DNA of 64,000 nucleotides from Lentzea albida (lineage in GTDB: Bacteria > Actinomycetota > Actinomycetes > Mycobacteriales > Pseudonocardiaceae), in assembly GCF_900111005.1 (NCBI RefSeq), contig NZ_FOFV01000008.1, positions 1 through 64,000 on the forward strand. The letters are read 5' to 3'. A model generated the notes under the pieces. The model was not told the DNA's origin. It did no database searches and saw nothing but the letters and a program-made list of their open reading frames with translations. Below are positions 23,671-31,327 of the stretch, one piece after another (the first letter of the stretch is position 1; each line of letters opens with the position of its first letter). A program made the position numbers and the translations under genes.

Positions 23671-24818
23671 ACGAGCGCGACGACCGCCGCCGCGACCATC
23701 GTGATGCCGACGACCCAGAGACCGGTCTTCTGGGTCCCGGTGAGGTCGCGCAGCCACCCGGTGACGTACGGCGCCGCGAAGCCGCTCACGTTGCCGAGCG
23801 AATTGATCAACGCGATCCCGCCCGCCGCGGCCGTGCCGCCGAGAAAACTCGTGGGAAGCGCCCAGAACGTCGGCAGGGCAGCGCAGACGCCGATGGCGCA
23901 GACGGAGACCGCGACCATCGCGGCGACGGGGTTGTCGAGGTGCAGCGCGAACGGGATCGCGGCTCCACCGAGCAGCATGGGCGCGGCGACGTGCCACTTC
24001 CGTTCTCCGGTGCGGTCACCGTGCCTGGCCCACAGGACCATGGCGACCGCACCGAGGACGTACGGGATCGCGTTGACCAGCCCGCGCTCGACGACGCCCG
24101 CGTCCGGCGCGAGCCCCTTGATGATCGTCGGCAGGAAGAACCCGAGCGTGTACAGCCCGTACACGATCCCGAAGTACACGAAGCTCAACGCCAGGACCCG
24201 CGGGTGCGTGAGGGCCTTCTTCAACGGCCAGTGCTCTTCCGCGGGCTGTTCCACCGCGTCCGCTGGCTTGTCCGGCAACCAGAACCACACCACGAAGGCC
24301 AGCGCGATCGCCGGCAACCCCTCGACGAGGAACATCGTGCGCCAGTCGGTCCACTGGATCAGCAGCCCGCTGAACGTGGCCCCGAGTGCCGTCGAGATCG
24401 GCACCGCCACCATGAACAACGCGACGATCCGCGCCCGGTCCTCCTGCGGGTACCAGTAGGTCAGGTAGAGGATGATCCCCGGGAAGAAGCCGGCCTCCGC
24501 CACCCCGAGCAGGAACCGCAGCACGATCAGCACGGTCCCGTTGGGCACGAACGCCATGGCCGTGGCGAGGATCCCCCAACTGATCATGATCCGCGCGATC
24601 CACCGCCGCGCCCCGAACCGGTGCAGCGCCAGGTTGCTCGGCACCTCGAGCAGCAGGTACCCGATGAAGAACACCCCGGACGCGAACCCGAACACGGTCG
24701 AGGTGAGCCCGAGCTCGTCCGACATCCCGTTGGGCCCGGCGAACCCGATGTTGACGCGGTCCAGGTAGTTGACGAAGTAGAGCAGGCACAGGAACGGCAG
24801 GATCAACTTCCTGGGCAT
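23643..24818 (-). CDS. MFS transporter, anion:cation symporter (ACS)-like
   Basis: A 391-residue 12-segment carrier. The start MPRKLILPFLCLLYFVNYLDRVNIGFA and the motifs EVPSNLALHRFGARRWIARIM, EAGFFPGIILYLTYWYPQEDRAR and SVCAIGVCAALPTFWALP are characteristic of the ACS family that takes up carboxylic acids such as phthalate, tartrate or hexuronates. The precise substrate is unknown. ATG 24818 (GGGGGAACC upstream) is only 12 bp from the divergent SDR start. The 3' end overlaps the DUF3455 gene by 28 bp. Confidence 0.88.
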   Translation of the reverse strand: MPRKLILPFLCLLYFVNYLDRVNIGFAGPNGMSDELGLTSTVFGFASGVFFIGYLLLEVPSNLALHRFGARRWIARIMISWGILATAMAFVPNGTVLIVLRFLLGVAEAGFFPGIILYLTYWYPQEDRARIVALFMVAVPISTALGATFSGLLIQWTDWRTMFLVEGLPAIALAFVVWFWLPDKPADAVEQPAEEHWPLKKALTHPRVLALSFVYFGIVYGLYTLGFFLPTIIKGLAPDAGVVERGLVNAIPYVLGAVAMVLWARHGDRTGERKWHVAAPMLLGGAAIPFALHLDNPVAAMVAVSVCAIGVCAALPTFWALPTSFLGGTAAAGGIALINSLGNVSGFAAPYVTGWLRDLTGTQKTGLWVVGITMVAAAVVALVQRAGTEKV

Positions 24819-24830
24819 TAAGGTTCCCCC

Positions 24831-25508
24831 ATGAGTGATCGTCCGGTCGCCCTCGTCACCGGGGCATCCAGCGGAATCGGCTCGGCCATCGCCCGCAGTC
24901 TGGCCCCCACGCACGACCTCCTGCTGGGCGGCCGCGACGAGGACTCCCTGTCCGTGCTGGCAGCGGAACTCCCGGGAGCCCGGGCGTGGCCGTTCGACCT
25001 GACGAACGCCGCCTCAGCCGACCTCAGCGCTCTCTCCCGCCTCGACGTGGTCGTCCACAGCGCGGGCATCGCCCTGCTCGGCCCGCTGGGCGAGGCCACC
25101 CAGGACGACTGGCGGAAGACCTTCGACGTGAACGTCTTCGCGGTGGCCGAACTGACCAACCTGGTCCTCCCGCAGCTCCGCGCCGCCGGCGGTCACGTGG
25201 TGCTGATCAACTCGGGCGCCGGCCTCAACGCCAACCCGGGCTGGGGCGTGTACGCGGCCTCGAAGTTCGCCCTGCGCGCCTACGCCGACGCCCTGCGCGG
25301 CGACGAGCCGTCGATCCGCGTGACCACCGTGTACCCCGGCCGGACCGCCACGCCCATGCAGGAGGACGTGCGGCGGCAGGAGGGCGGCGAGTACGACCCG
25401 TCGAAGTACCTGGACCCGGCCTCGGTGGGGCGGGCGGTGGCGGCGGCCGTGCTGGCGACGCCCGACGCCCACATCACCGAGATCAACGTGCGGTCGCGCC
25501 CGCACTGA
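24831..25508 (+). CDS. Short-chain dehydrogenase/reductase
   Basis: A 225-residue SDR with TGASSGIGSAIA, the divergent NAG block HSAGIALLG, NSGAG (catalytic Ser) and YAASKFALRAYADALR (YxxxK). The C-terminus is short for the family. It is divergent from the ACS-type MFS gene with 12 bp between start codons, so the two may share control. Substrate unknown; a role with the transported acid is speculation. Confidence 0.88.
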   Translation: MSDRPVALVTGASSGIGSAIARSLAPTHDLLLGGRDEDSLSVLAAELPGARAWPFDLTNAASADLSALSRLDVVVHSAGIALLGPLGEATQDDWRKTFDVNVFAVAELTNLVLPQLRAAGGHVVLINSGAGLNANPGWGVYAASKFALRAYADALRGDEPSIRVTTVYPGRTATPMQEDVRRQEGGEYDPSKYLDPASVGRAVAAAVLATPDAHITEINVRSRPH

Positions 25509-25512
25509 GCGG

Positions 25513-26820
25513 TCAGCTCGCCCGCAGCCGCCGCGCCACCGCGGCGACCCCGGCCTGGGCCTCGGCCCGGTCCACCCGAGTCGACTCCCCACCGGCCACG
25601 ACCTGCTCCCCGGCCACCCACACGTCGGTGACCCGCCGGGACCCCGACCCCCACACCAGGTTCGCCAGCAGCTGCTCGTCGGGCGAGTCCAGCCCGGTCG
25701 CGAAGGCGGGGTCATCGGCGGCGATGTGCACGACATCGCCCCACCGACCGGCCTCCAGCGCCCCGATGTCGTCACGCCCGAGCGCGGCAGCCCCACCCCG
25801 GGTCGCCATCAACAACGCCTGCGCCGCACCGAGCACGGTCGCGTCCATCTTCGACACCCGAGCCAGCAACCCGGCCAGCCGAGCTTCCTCGAACAGGTCC
25901 AGGTCGTCGTTGGACGCGGGCCCGTCCGTCCCGAGTCCGACGGACACGCCGGCGGCCAGCATCTCGGGAACCCGGGCGATCCCGGACGCGAGCTTCGTGT
26001 TCGAGCCGGGACAGTGCGCCACGCCGACGCCGAAAGACGCGTACAGGGCGATGTCGTCATCGGACAGGTGCACGGAGTGCGCGGACAGCACCCGGCCACC
26101 GAAGACGTCCGACGCCTTCATGAGCGCCGGCACCGACCCGAACTCGGCGCGAGCGGCCTCGTCCTCGAACGGCGACTCGGCGACGTGCACCATGAACAGC
26201 GCACCGCGCGCACGGGCCTCCACGGCGATGGAGGACAGCTGCGGAGCGGACAGCGTGTAGGCGGAGTGCGGCCCGTAGGCCAGCTCGACGCGCTCGCCGG
26301 GTCCGAACCGCAGGCCGTCGGCGTCGATCCACGACGAGATCTCGTCGGTCTGCGCCCTCCAGTCCATGCCCGGCACGTCGAGGATCGCCCCGCCGAACAC
26401 GACCCGCGAGCCGGCGGCCAGCACGGAGGACACCAGCTCAGGGCCGTGGAAGTACATCTCGGCGGAGGTGGTGACGCCGTGCCGCAGCATCTCGACGGCA
26501 CCGAGCAGCATGCCCGTGCCCACGTCGGCGGCGGTCATCTGCGCCTCGTTCGGCCACATCTGCTCCTGCAGCCACCGCAGCAGCGGCAGGTCGGAGCCCA
26601 GGCCTCGCAGCACCGTCATCGGGCTGTGGGCGTGCGTGTTGACCAGGCCGGGGAGCAGGATGCCCGAGAGCGAACGGGCCTCGCCGTCGAAAGCAGGCGC
26701 GGACGAGAGCTCACCCACGTAGGTGATCCGGCCGTCGACGACGTCCACGACCGCGTCGCGCAACACGGCGCAGGACGGGTCGCAGGGCAGGACCACCGGG
26801 GCGTGCAGACGCAGTGACAT
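25513..26820 (-). CDS. Amidohydrolase of the TRZ/ATZ/MtaD deaminase family
   Basis: A 435-residue metal-dependent deaminase or amidohydrolase. Visible ligands are H63 and H65 (NTHAHSPM), a His in MVHVAESPFE, a His in SAHSVHLSDDD and the Asp in GTDGPASNDDLD. This pattern fits 5'-methylthioadenosine/S-adenosylhomocysteine, guanine or 8-oxoguanine deaminases. The beta-sandwich ends are present (MSLRLHAPVVLPCD at the start, VWVAGEQVVAGGE at the end). I chose ATG 26820; upstream in-frame codons are not protein-like. A perfect CRP-type site lies 18 bp before the start. It converges with the SDR gene, 4 bp apart. Confidence 0.88.
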   Translation of the reverse strand: MSLRLHAPVVLPCDPSCAVLRDAVVDVVDGRITYVGELSSAPAFDGEARSLSGILLPGLVNTHAHSPMTVLRGLGSDLPLLRWLQEQMWPNEAQMTAADVGTGMLLGAVEMLRHGVTTSAEMYFHGPELVSSVLAAGSRVVFGGAILDVPGMDWRAQTDEISSWIDADGLRFGPGERVELAYGPHSAYTLSAPQLSSIAVEARARGALFMVHVAESPFEDEAARAEFGSVPALMKASDVFGGRVLSAHSVHLSDDDIALYASFGVGVAHCPGSNTKLASGIARVPEMLAAGVSVGLGTDGPASNDDLDLFEEARLAGLLARVSKMDATVLGAAQALLMATRGGAAALGRDDIGALEAGRWGDVVHIAADDPAFATGLDSPDEQLLANLVWGSGSRRVTDVWVAGEQVVAGGESTRVDRAEAQAGVAAVARRLRAS

Positions 26821-26837
26821 GCGGAGAATCCTGCCAT

Positions 26838-26853
26838 TGTGATGCCGGTCACA
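26838..26853. promoter_or_regulatory. CRP-like operator TGTGATGCCGGTCACA
   Basis: Perfect TGTGA-N6-TCACA palindrome, the CRP/FNR consensus (also GTG-N6-GNCAC of Streptomyces Crp), 18 bp upstream of the amidohydrolase start. A sister site with almost the same spacer occurs at 49227. Confidence 0.65.
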
Positions 26854-26947
26854 TGCACGCATACTTCCGGACGGCCTGGGCATCCTCGCTGTGTCGGGCG
26901 CGGGCCGACCCCCAGGGTCCGCCCCGGCCTAAAACTTCTCCCCATCC

Positions 26948-26983
26948 AAGGGGCCCGTCAGAGCATGAGCCGACGGGCCCTTT
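26948..26983. terminator. Intrinsic-terminator-like hairpin
   Basis: GGGCCCGTC (26951-26959) pairs with GACGGGCCC (26972-26980), extended by AAG/TTT ends, 12-nt loop. It lies between the amidohydrolase promoter and two small candidate ORFs. It may end leftward transcripts from the histidine kinase gene, or act as a leader hairpin for the rightward small ORFs. Confidence 0.6.
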
Positions 26984-27029
26984 GTGCATTCACGAGCAAC
27001 CACGGGCAGGACAGGGGCGTCTCAAGATC

Positions 27030-27113
27030 ATGTCGAAGAAGTCGTGCACGTCTGCCGGTCAGTTCCGCCGCGCGCAGAAGCCCGCCACCCCCAAGCCGCC
27101 GACCCGGCGCTGA
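27030..27113 (+). CDS. Possible 27-residue basic peptide
   Basis: ATG 27030 opens a 27-codon frame encoding a strongly basic, Pro-rich peptide (starts MSKKSCTSAG, ends PKPPTRR). AGGGGCG is about 9 nt upstream. It lies just after the hairpin at 26948. No family is recognised. Short length makes chance possible. Confidence 0.3.
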   Translation: MSKKSCTSAGQFRRAQKPATPKPPTRR

Positions 27114-27163
27114 GTTGGCATGATCACGGTCCACGGTACGGGCGTGATCATGCGGAGGCATCA

Positions 27164-27250
27164 GTGGCCGACATCGACCCTCAGAACGACGACCAGCAGA
27201 GCGACCTCGAGATGACCCAGGAGTTCGAAGTCATCCGCGACCTCGACTGA
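27164..27250 (+). CDS. Possible 28-residue acidic peptide
   Basis: GTG 27164 has an excellent GGAGG with a 6-nt gap. The encoded peptide is strongly acidic (starts MADIDPQNDDQQ, ends EFEVIRDLD). It follows the basic 27-residue frame by 50 bp and ends 1 bp before the converging histidine kinase gene. Opposite charges of the two neighbouring peptides are notable. No family is recognised. Confidence 0.4.
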   Translation: MADIDPQNDDQQSDLEMTQEFEVIRDLD

Positions 27251-27251
27251 G

Positions 27252-28409
27252 CTAGCTGATCGGCAGATCGGCGCGGACCGTCCACCCGGTCGGTTCGCGT
27301 CGGCCCGCGGAGAACGTCCCACCCAGCAGTTCCACGCGCTCGCGCATGCCGACGAGCCCGTACCCTCCCGAGCCGCCGACGGGAACGCCCGAGGCGACAC
27401 CGTCGTCCAGCACGGCCAGGTGCAGCACACCGTCGCTCGAGGACAGTGAAACGTCCACTGAGGACACCGAGAACGCGTGTTTCTGGGTGTTCGTCAGCGA
27501 TTCCTGCACCAGCCGCAACACCGAGCGGGCCAGTTCCTGCGGCACCGCGTCCCGCAGGTCGAACGAGAGCCGCACCGGCAGCTCGGATTCCGCCGCCAGC
27601 GCACGCACGTCGTCGACGAGCGACGAAGACGCGGCCGGACCGGTGGACTCACCGTCCCGCAACGTTCCCACCAGCCGGCGCATCGCGGTGAGCGCCTCGT
27701 TCCCGGACGCCTCGATGCCCGGCAGCACGTCGAACTCGCGGTTGAGCTGACCCGCTCGCGCGTGCACGACGATCGCCGTCACGTAGTGCGCCACGACGTC
27801 GTGGAGCTCCCGCGCCAACGCCATCCGCTCGGAGTTCTGAGCCGCCGCAACGGAAGCGGCGAGCTGGGACGCGCGTTCGTTGTCACGGGCGCGGAAGTAC
27901 AGACCGGTGCCTATGGCGAGCACGAGCATGATGCACGCGCCGAACAGGTACGACGACGGATCCGGCTCCCACCTGCGGTACTCGAGCTCCGACACGATCG
28001 GCCACCCGATGACCTCCATCGCGATCATCGCCGCGATCACGAGCAGGGTTCCGGCCACCGCGCGCCAGTGCGACGACTCGCGCACCAGGATCGCCACGGT
28101 CGCCATGGCGGCGCCGGTGATCGAGATGCTGGCACCGCTCAGGAAGAAGTGCGGCTCGATCGGAACTCCGAGCAGCCGCATGTAGATCGCCACGCAGACG
28201 ATCGCGAACGCCGCCGCCAGTGCCGCGTCGAACGGTCTGCGCGGTGCGAGCACCGAGATGGCGCAGACGACCAGCACACCGGGGACCTGCCACCAGCCGG
28301 ACGGGGTGTCGATCGAACCGGTCTCGGCGATGACGATCCCGGCCAGCGAGAGCGCCAGCGGCCACTGACGCTTGGCGAGCAGCCGCCAGTTCAAGTCCGT
28401 GCTCTCCAC
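27252..28409 (-). CDS. Orphan sensor histidine kinase (HisKA_3 / DesK-NarL type)
   Basis: A 385-residue membrane sensor kinase. Six or so N-terminal hydrophobic segments (to about residue 170) lead to a DHp helix with the phospho-acceptor His near 202 (ARELHDVVAHYV). The HATPase_c domain follows with N-box QESLTNTQKHA and GYGLVGMRERVELLGG. Such kinases pair with NarL-type regulators, but none is adjacent, so it is an orphan in this window. It converges with the small acidic ORF and is divergent from a small membrane ORF. Confidence 0.9.
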   Translation of the reverse strand: MESTDLNWRLLAKRQWPLALSLAGIVIAETGSIDTPSGWWQVPGVLVVCAISVLAPRRPFDAALAAAFAIVCVAIYMRLLGVPIEPHFFLSGASISITGAAMATVAILVRESSHWRAVAGTLLVIAAMIAMEVIGWPIVSELEYRRWEPDPSSYLFGACIMLVLAIGTGLYFRARDNERASQLAASVAAAQNSERMALARELHDVVAHYVTAIVVHARAGQLNREFDVLPGIEASGNEALTAMRRLVGTLRDGESTGPAASSSLVDDVRALAAESELPVRLSFDLRDAVPQELARSVLRLVQESLTNTQKHAFSVSSVDVSLSSSDGVLHLAVLDDGVASGVPVGGSGGYGLVGMRERVELLGGTFSAGRREPTGWTVRADLPIS

Positions 28410-28580
28410 CCGAGCAACCCTAGGGCCGCAAGTGCGACCCCGCGTCCGACCAGGGGCTACCCGGGCATCAGCCAGAAGGCTGATGAGGCGACCTGCGGAA
28501 ACACCCTCACGGCGGATGCCGGATTACGCGACGGTCACGGACTCTGGAGGAGCAGGAAGTCGGGGAAGACGGAGGACGCC

Positions 28581-28679
28581 ATGTTGTCAGTTGTGTTCAC
28601 TTGGGCCGCCGCTGTGGTCGGCCTGCTGGTCCTTGCGCTGATGGCCCTCTCGGGCGTGATGATCGACTCGAAGCACTAG
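28581..28679 (+). CDS. Small single-pass membrane protein (32 residues)
   Basis: ATG 28581 is preceded by GGAGG with a 5-nt gap, a strong translation signal. The product is one hydrophobic helix (VFTWAAAVVGLLVLALMALSG) with a short tail MIDSKH. It is divergent from the histidine kinase, 171 bp apart. The composition is that of a genuine small membrane protein; function unknown. Confidence 0.6.
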   Translation: MLSVVFTWAAAVVGLLVLALMALSGVMIDSKH

Positions 28680-28711
28680 GGAAGACCGCACACCAGCGTG
28701 TGATGGGGAAG

Positions 28712-29872
28712 TCAGGCGCTGGTCAGGGAGTGTTGCTGGCGGAGCAGTTCCGCCAGCCTGCTCGTCGGTTGGGGACGCGTCTCGTCCAACGCGGCCGTGA
28801 AGCGCGCCGGAAAACCGGTCCGTGCGCGCGCCGCGGCTGCGGTGTCCAACCGGAACGCGGGACGTGCGGCGGACGGCCGCTGGCGCGAACGCAGCCAGGC
28901 GAGGCGGTGCAACGCCTCCGCGTGGTGGTCCGTGATGGTGACGGCCGCCTTGTCGAACGAGTGCAGCACTGCAGCGTTCAGGTGAACGGTCGCGAAGTCC
29001 CGCCACAGCGTGCGTTCGGACGAGGTGTCCAGACCCAACGCCTCGGCGACCTCGCGCGCCACACCGTAAGCGCCCTCCTCGGCCAGTGAGCGCGTGCCGA
29101 TCTCGGCGCCGACGAACCACGAGTTGAACGGCGCGGCGGGGTAGTGCACACCCCCGATCGACAGCCGCATGTTCGAGATGACCGGAACCGCGTGCCAGCG
29201 CAGGCCCATCTCGCCGAACCACGGCAGGGTCGGGTGCTCCAACGGCACCTCGTGCACGATCTCGGACGGCAGCGTGAACAGCCGCGGGCCCTCGTGCTGC
29301 GTCTCCACCACCAACGGCAGCAGGTCGAAGCGCGACCGCCGCGCGGGCGGACGCCACCCCATGCCCTGCATGGACTCGGTGAACCCGGTGTACCGCCGGT
29401 CCCCCATCCCGTCGGCGTACCCGGCGTACCGGATCAGCTGCTCGTTCCAGATCACCGGTCCCGGCGAGCCGGGGGCGTCCGGCGCGAAGACCGTGACCAG
29501 CGGCCGGATCTCACCGCCGTTGGTCGCGAGGCGCAGGTGCTCGACGCACTCGCCGGCGACGGCGGCGGCGTTGCGGTAGCCGCGCAGATCGCGGACCTTG
29601 AGCCGGCGCCACGGCACACCCGAGGTGCACCACCCGGAATCGCGCAACGCGATCCGCGCGCCGTACGCGAGTTCGTTGGTGGTGTGGCGGTAGGTTCCGG
29701 TCTCGGCGATCTCGGCGCGCACCTGGGCGATGCGGGCGGACAGCGAGCCTGCGTCGGAGTGCGCCGCGTGGAACATGCGGACGAACTCCTCCGCGACGGG
29801 GAGGACGTCGGGGGTCACGGAGCGGAACGCTAAGCCCGGAACAGCCTCACGCGTCACTGCCACTCGGGGCAT
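28712..29872 (-). CDS. Divergent nitric oxide synthase oxygenase-like protein
   Basis: Bacterial NOS enzymes oxidise L-arginine to citrulline and NO with heme and a reduced pterin. The 386-residue product matches the NOS oxygenase fold along its middle: ATNGGEIRPLVTVFAP, IWNEQLIRYAGY, RFDLLPLVVE, and VPVISNMRLSIGGVHYPAAPFNSWFVGAEIG with the arginine-binding Glu at about 257. However the heme-cysteine region is altered: canonical RNxxRCIGR is replaced by RDSGWCTSG around C82. The C-terminal DWTW-type pterin segment is not evident. It may be an active variant or a NOS-fold enzyme with another role. No reductase gene is adjacent. It lies 78 bp from trmB on the same strand. Confidence 0.82.
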   Translation of the reverse strand: MPRVAVTREAVPGLAFRSVTPDVLPVAEEFVRMFHAAHSDAGSLSARIAQVRAEIAETGTYRHTTNELAYGARIALRDSGWCTSGVPWRRLKVRDLRGYRNAAAVAGECVEHLRLATNGGEIRPLVTVFAPDAPGSPGPVIWNEQLIRYAGYADGMGDRRYTGFTESMQGMGWRPPARRSRFDLLPLVVETQHEGPRLFTLPSEIVHEVPLEHPTLPWFGEMGLRWHAVPVISNMRLSIGGVHYPAAPFNSWFVGAEIGTRSLAEEGAYGVAREVAEALGLDTSSERTLWRDFATVHLNAAVLHSFDKAAVTITDHHAEALHRLAWLRSRQRPSAARPAFRLDTAAAARARTGFPARFTAALDETRPQPTSRLAELLRQQHSLTSA

Positions 29873-29950
29873 TTCGGGTGATCAACACCGGCCACTCCAA
29901 CGAGTGAACGGTAGACCCGGGGTGTTCACTCGTTCGGCTTGAGACCTCGA

Positions 29951-30652
29951 TCAGGTGAGGTCGTTCCGGCGGAACATCAGGTCGTGCGAGATCCGGCCCT
30001 CGTTCACCGCGCGCTGCTCGAACTTGGTGACGGGCCGCCAGTCCGGCCGCGGTGCCCAGCCGTCGTACACGTTGGTCAGCAGCCGCTCGCCCGAGCACAC
30101 CTCGAGCATCTGCTCGGCGTAGTTCTCCCAGTCCGTCGCGAGGTGCAGCACGCCACCGGGCTCCAGCCGCGACGCGATCAGCGACACGAACTCCGGTTGC
30201 ACGAGCCGGCGCTTGTGGTGCTTCTTCTTCGGCCACGGGTCCGGGAAGAAGATCCGCACGCCGTGCAACGACGCGGGAGCGATGTGGTCGGTCAGCAGGA
30301 CCACGGCGTCACCGCGCAGCACGCGCAGGTTGTCGAGACCGCCGAGGTGTTCGGCGCGCAGCAGCAGCTGGGCGAGGCCGGGCTTGTAGACCTCGGCGGC
30401 GACGTAGTTGAGCTCGGGCGCGGCGGCGACCAGCTGCGAGGTGGTCTCCCCCATGCCGGACCCGATCTCCAGCAGCACGGGCGCGGAGCGGCCGAACCAC
30501 GAGTCGAAGTCCAGGGGCCCGTCGGGCAACGACTTCACGTCGTTGCCCATCTTCTCCCAGTACGTGTCCCAGGCGCGTTCCTGTCCCACGGTCATGCGCT
30601 CGCCGCGCTGGACGAAGCTGACGATGGAACGGGGGAACTCAGGGCTGGTCAC
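29951..30652 (-). CDS. trmB: tRNA (guanine-N7)-methyltransferase
   Basis: Methylates G46 in the tRNA variable loop with S-adenosylmethionine. The 233-residue product shows the SAM-binding EIGSGMGE, the signature FPDPWPKKKHHKRR and the late motifs ATDWENYAEQM and RPVTKFEQR. Length is standard. Start ATG/GTG at 30652. It is 25 bp after an uncharacterised gene on the same strand, perhaps cotranscribed. Confidence 0.96.
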   Translation of the reverse strand: MTSPEFPRSIVSFVQRGERMTVGQERAWDTYWEKMGNDVKSLPDGPLDFDSWFGRSAPVLLEIGSGMGETTSQLVAAAPELNYVAAEVYKPGLAQLLLRAEHLGGLDNLRVLRGDAVVLLTDHIAPASLHGVRIFFPDPWPKKKHHKRRLVQPEFVSLIASRLEPGGVLHLATDWENYAEQMLEVCSGERLLTNVYDGWAPRPDWRPVTKFEQRAVNEGRISHDLMFRRNDLT

Positions 30653-30677
30653 GACCGGTCATTCTAATGACCGGGAA

Positions 30678-31187
30678 CTAGGCGATCAGTTCGATGTCCT
30701 CGATCTGGGCGCGCAGGTCGTCGACCGTGAAGTCGATGGCCTCCGGGCGACCGGCGCCGCGGTGCGCCGGCACGAGGTGCACGAAACCGCGGTGCGAGTC
30801 CGTGAACTGCACCGTCGTGGGGGTGGCGGGCCCGTAGACACCGCTCTCGGACGGCACGTACTCCCAGTACCCGACCTCGCCGAGGTCGACCCAGGGCACG
30901 AACACCCAGCCGGGACGGGAGGAGAGCAGCTCGCTCACCGCGTCCTCGACGGCGTGACCTTCGGCGCGGGAGCGCAGGCGACCCCGGTCCAGCGCGCGCA
31001 GCCACCACGGCGCGGGCGCGTCCTCGGCGTCGCGCACCGAGCGGTACATCGTGAGCACCTCGTGCTCGGGGGCGCGGTTCACCCACGAGCGGCGCGCGTC
31101 AGCTGGGGTGAGGGCGATTTCGGCAGGGTTGGGAGCTTCGAGAGCACTGGACCACTCGAGACCGAGCATTGCTTCCACACGGACCAC
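30678..31187 (-). CDS. Conserved-looking protein of unknown function
   Basis: A 169-residue soluble protein with no family I recognise. Sequence marks are LTPADARRSWVNRAPEHEVLTMYRSV, SSRPGWVFVPWVDLGEVGYWEYVP and PTTVQFTDSHRGFVHLVPAHR, and an acidic C-terminus. I place the start at GTG 31187, where GCGGAGG lies 6 nt upstream; the frame stays open further upstream but without a comparable site. It precedes trmB by 25 bp. Confidence 0.75.
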   Translation of the reverse strand: MVRVEAMLGLEWSSALEAPNPAEIALTPADARRSWVNRAPEHEVLTMYRSVRDAEDAPAPWWLRALDRGRLRSRAEGHAVEDAVSELLSSRPGWVFVPWVDLGEVGYWEYVPSESGVYGPATPTTVQFTDSHRGFVHLVPAHRGAGRPEAIDFTVDDLRAQIEDIELIA

Positions 31188-31327
31188 TGGCCACCTCCGC
31201 AGCGGGGATAACCCCATTGAACGGGAAACCAAACGTCGATGATGTCCAAAATGCCGGTTTTTATCGGTTGTTAACAGCCCTCTTACGCAATTCGCTGCAC
31301 AACCTGTGACCGCAGGCACGTTGCGTT

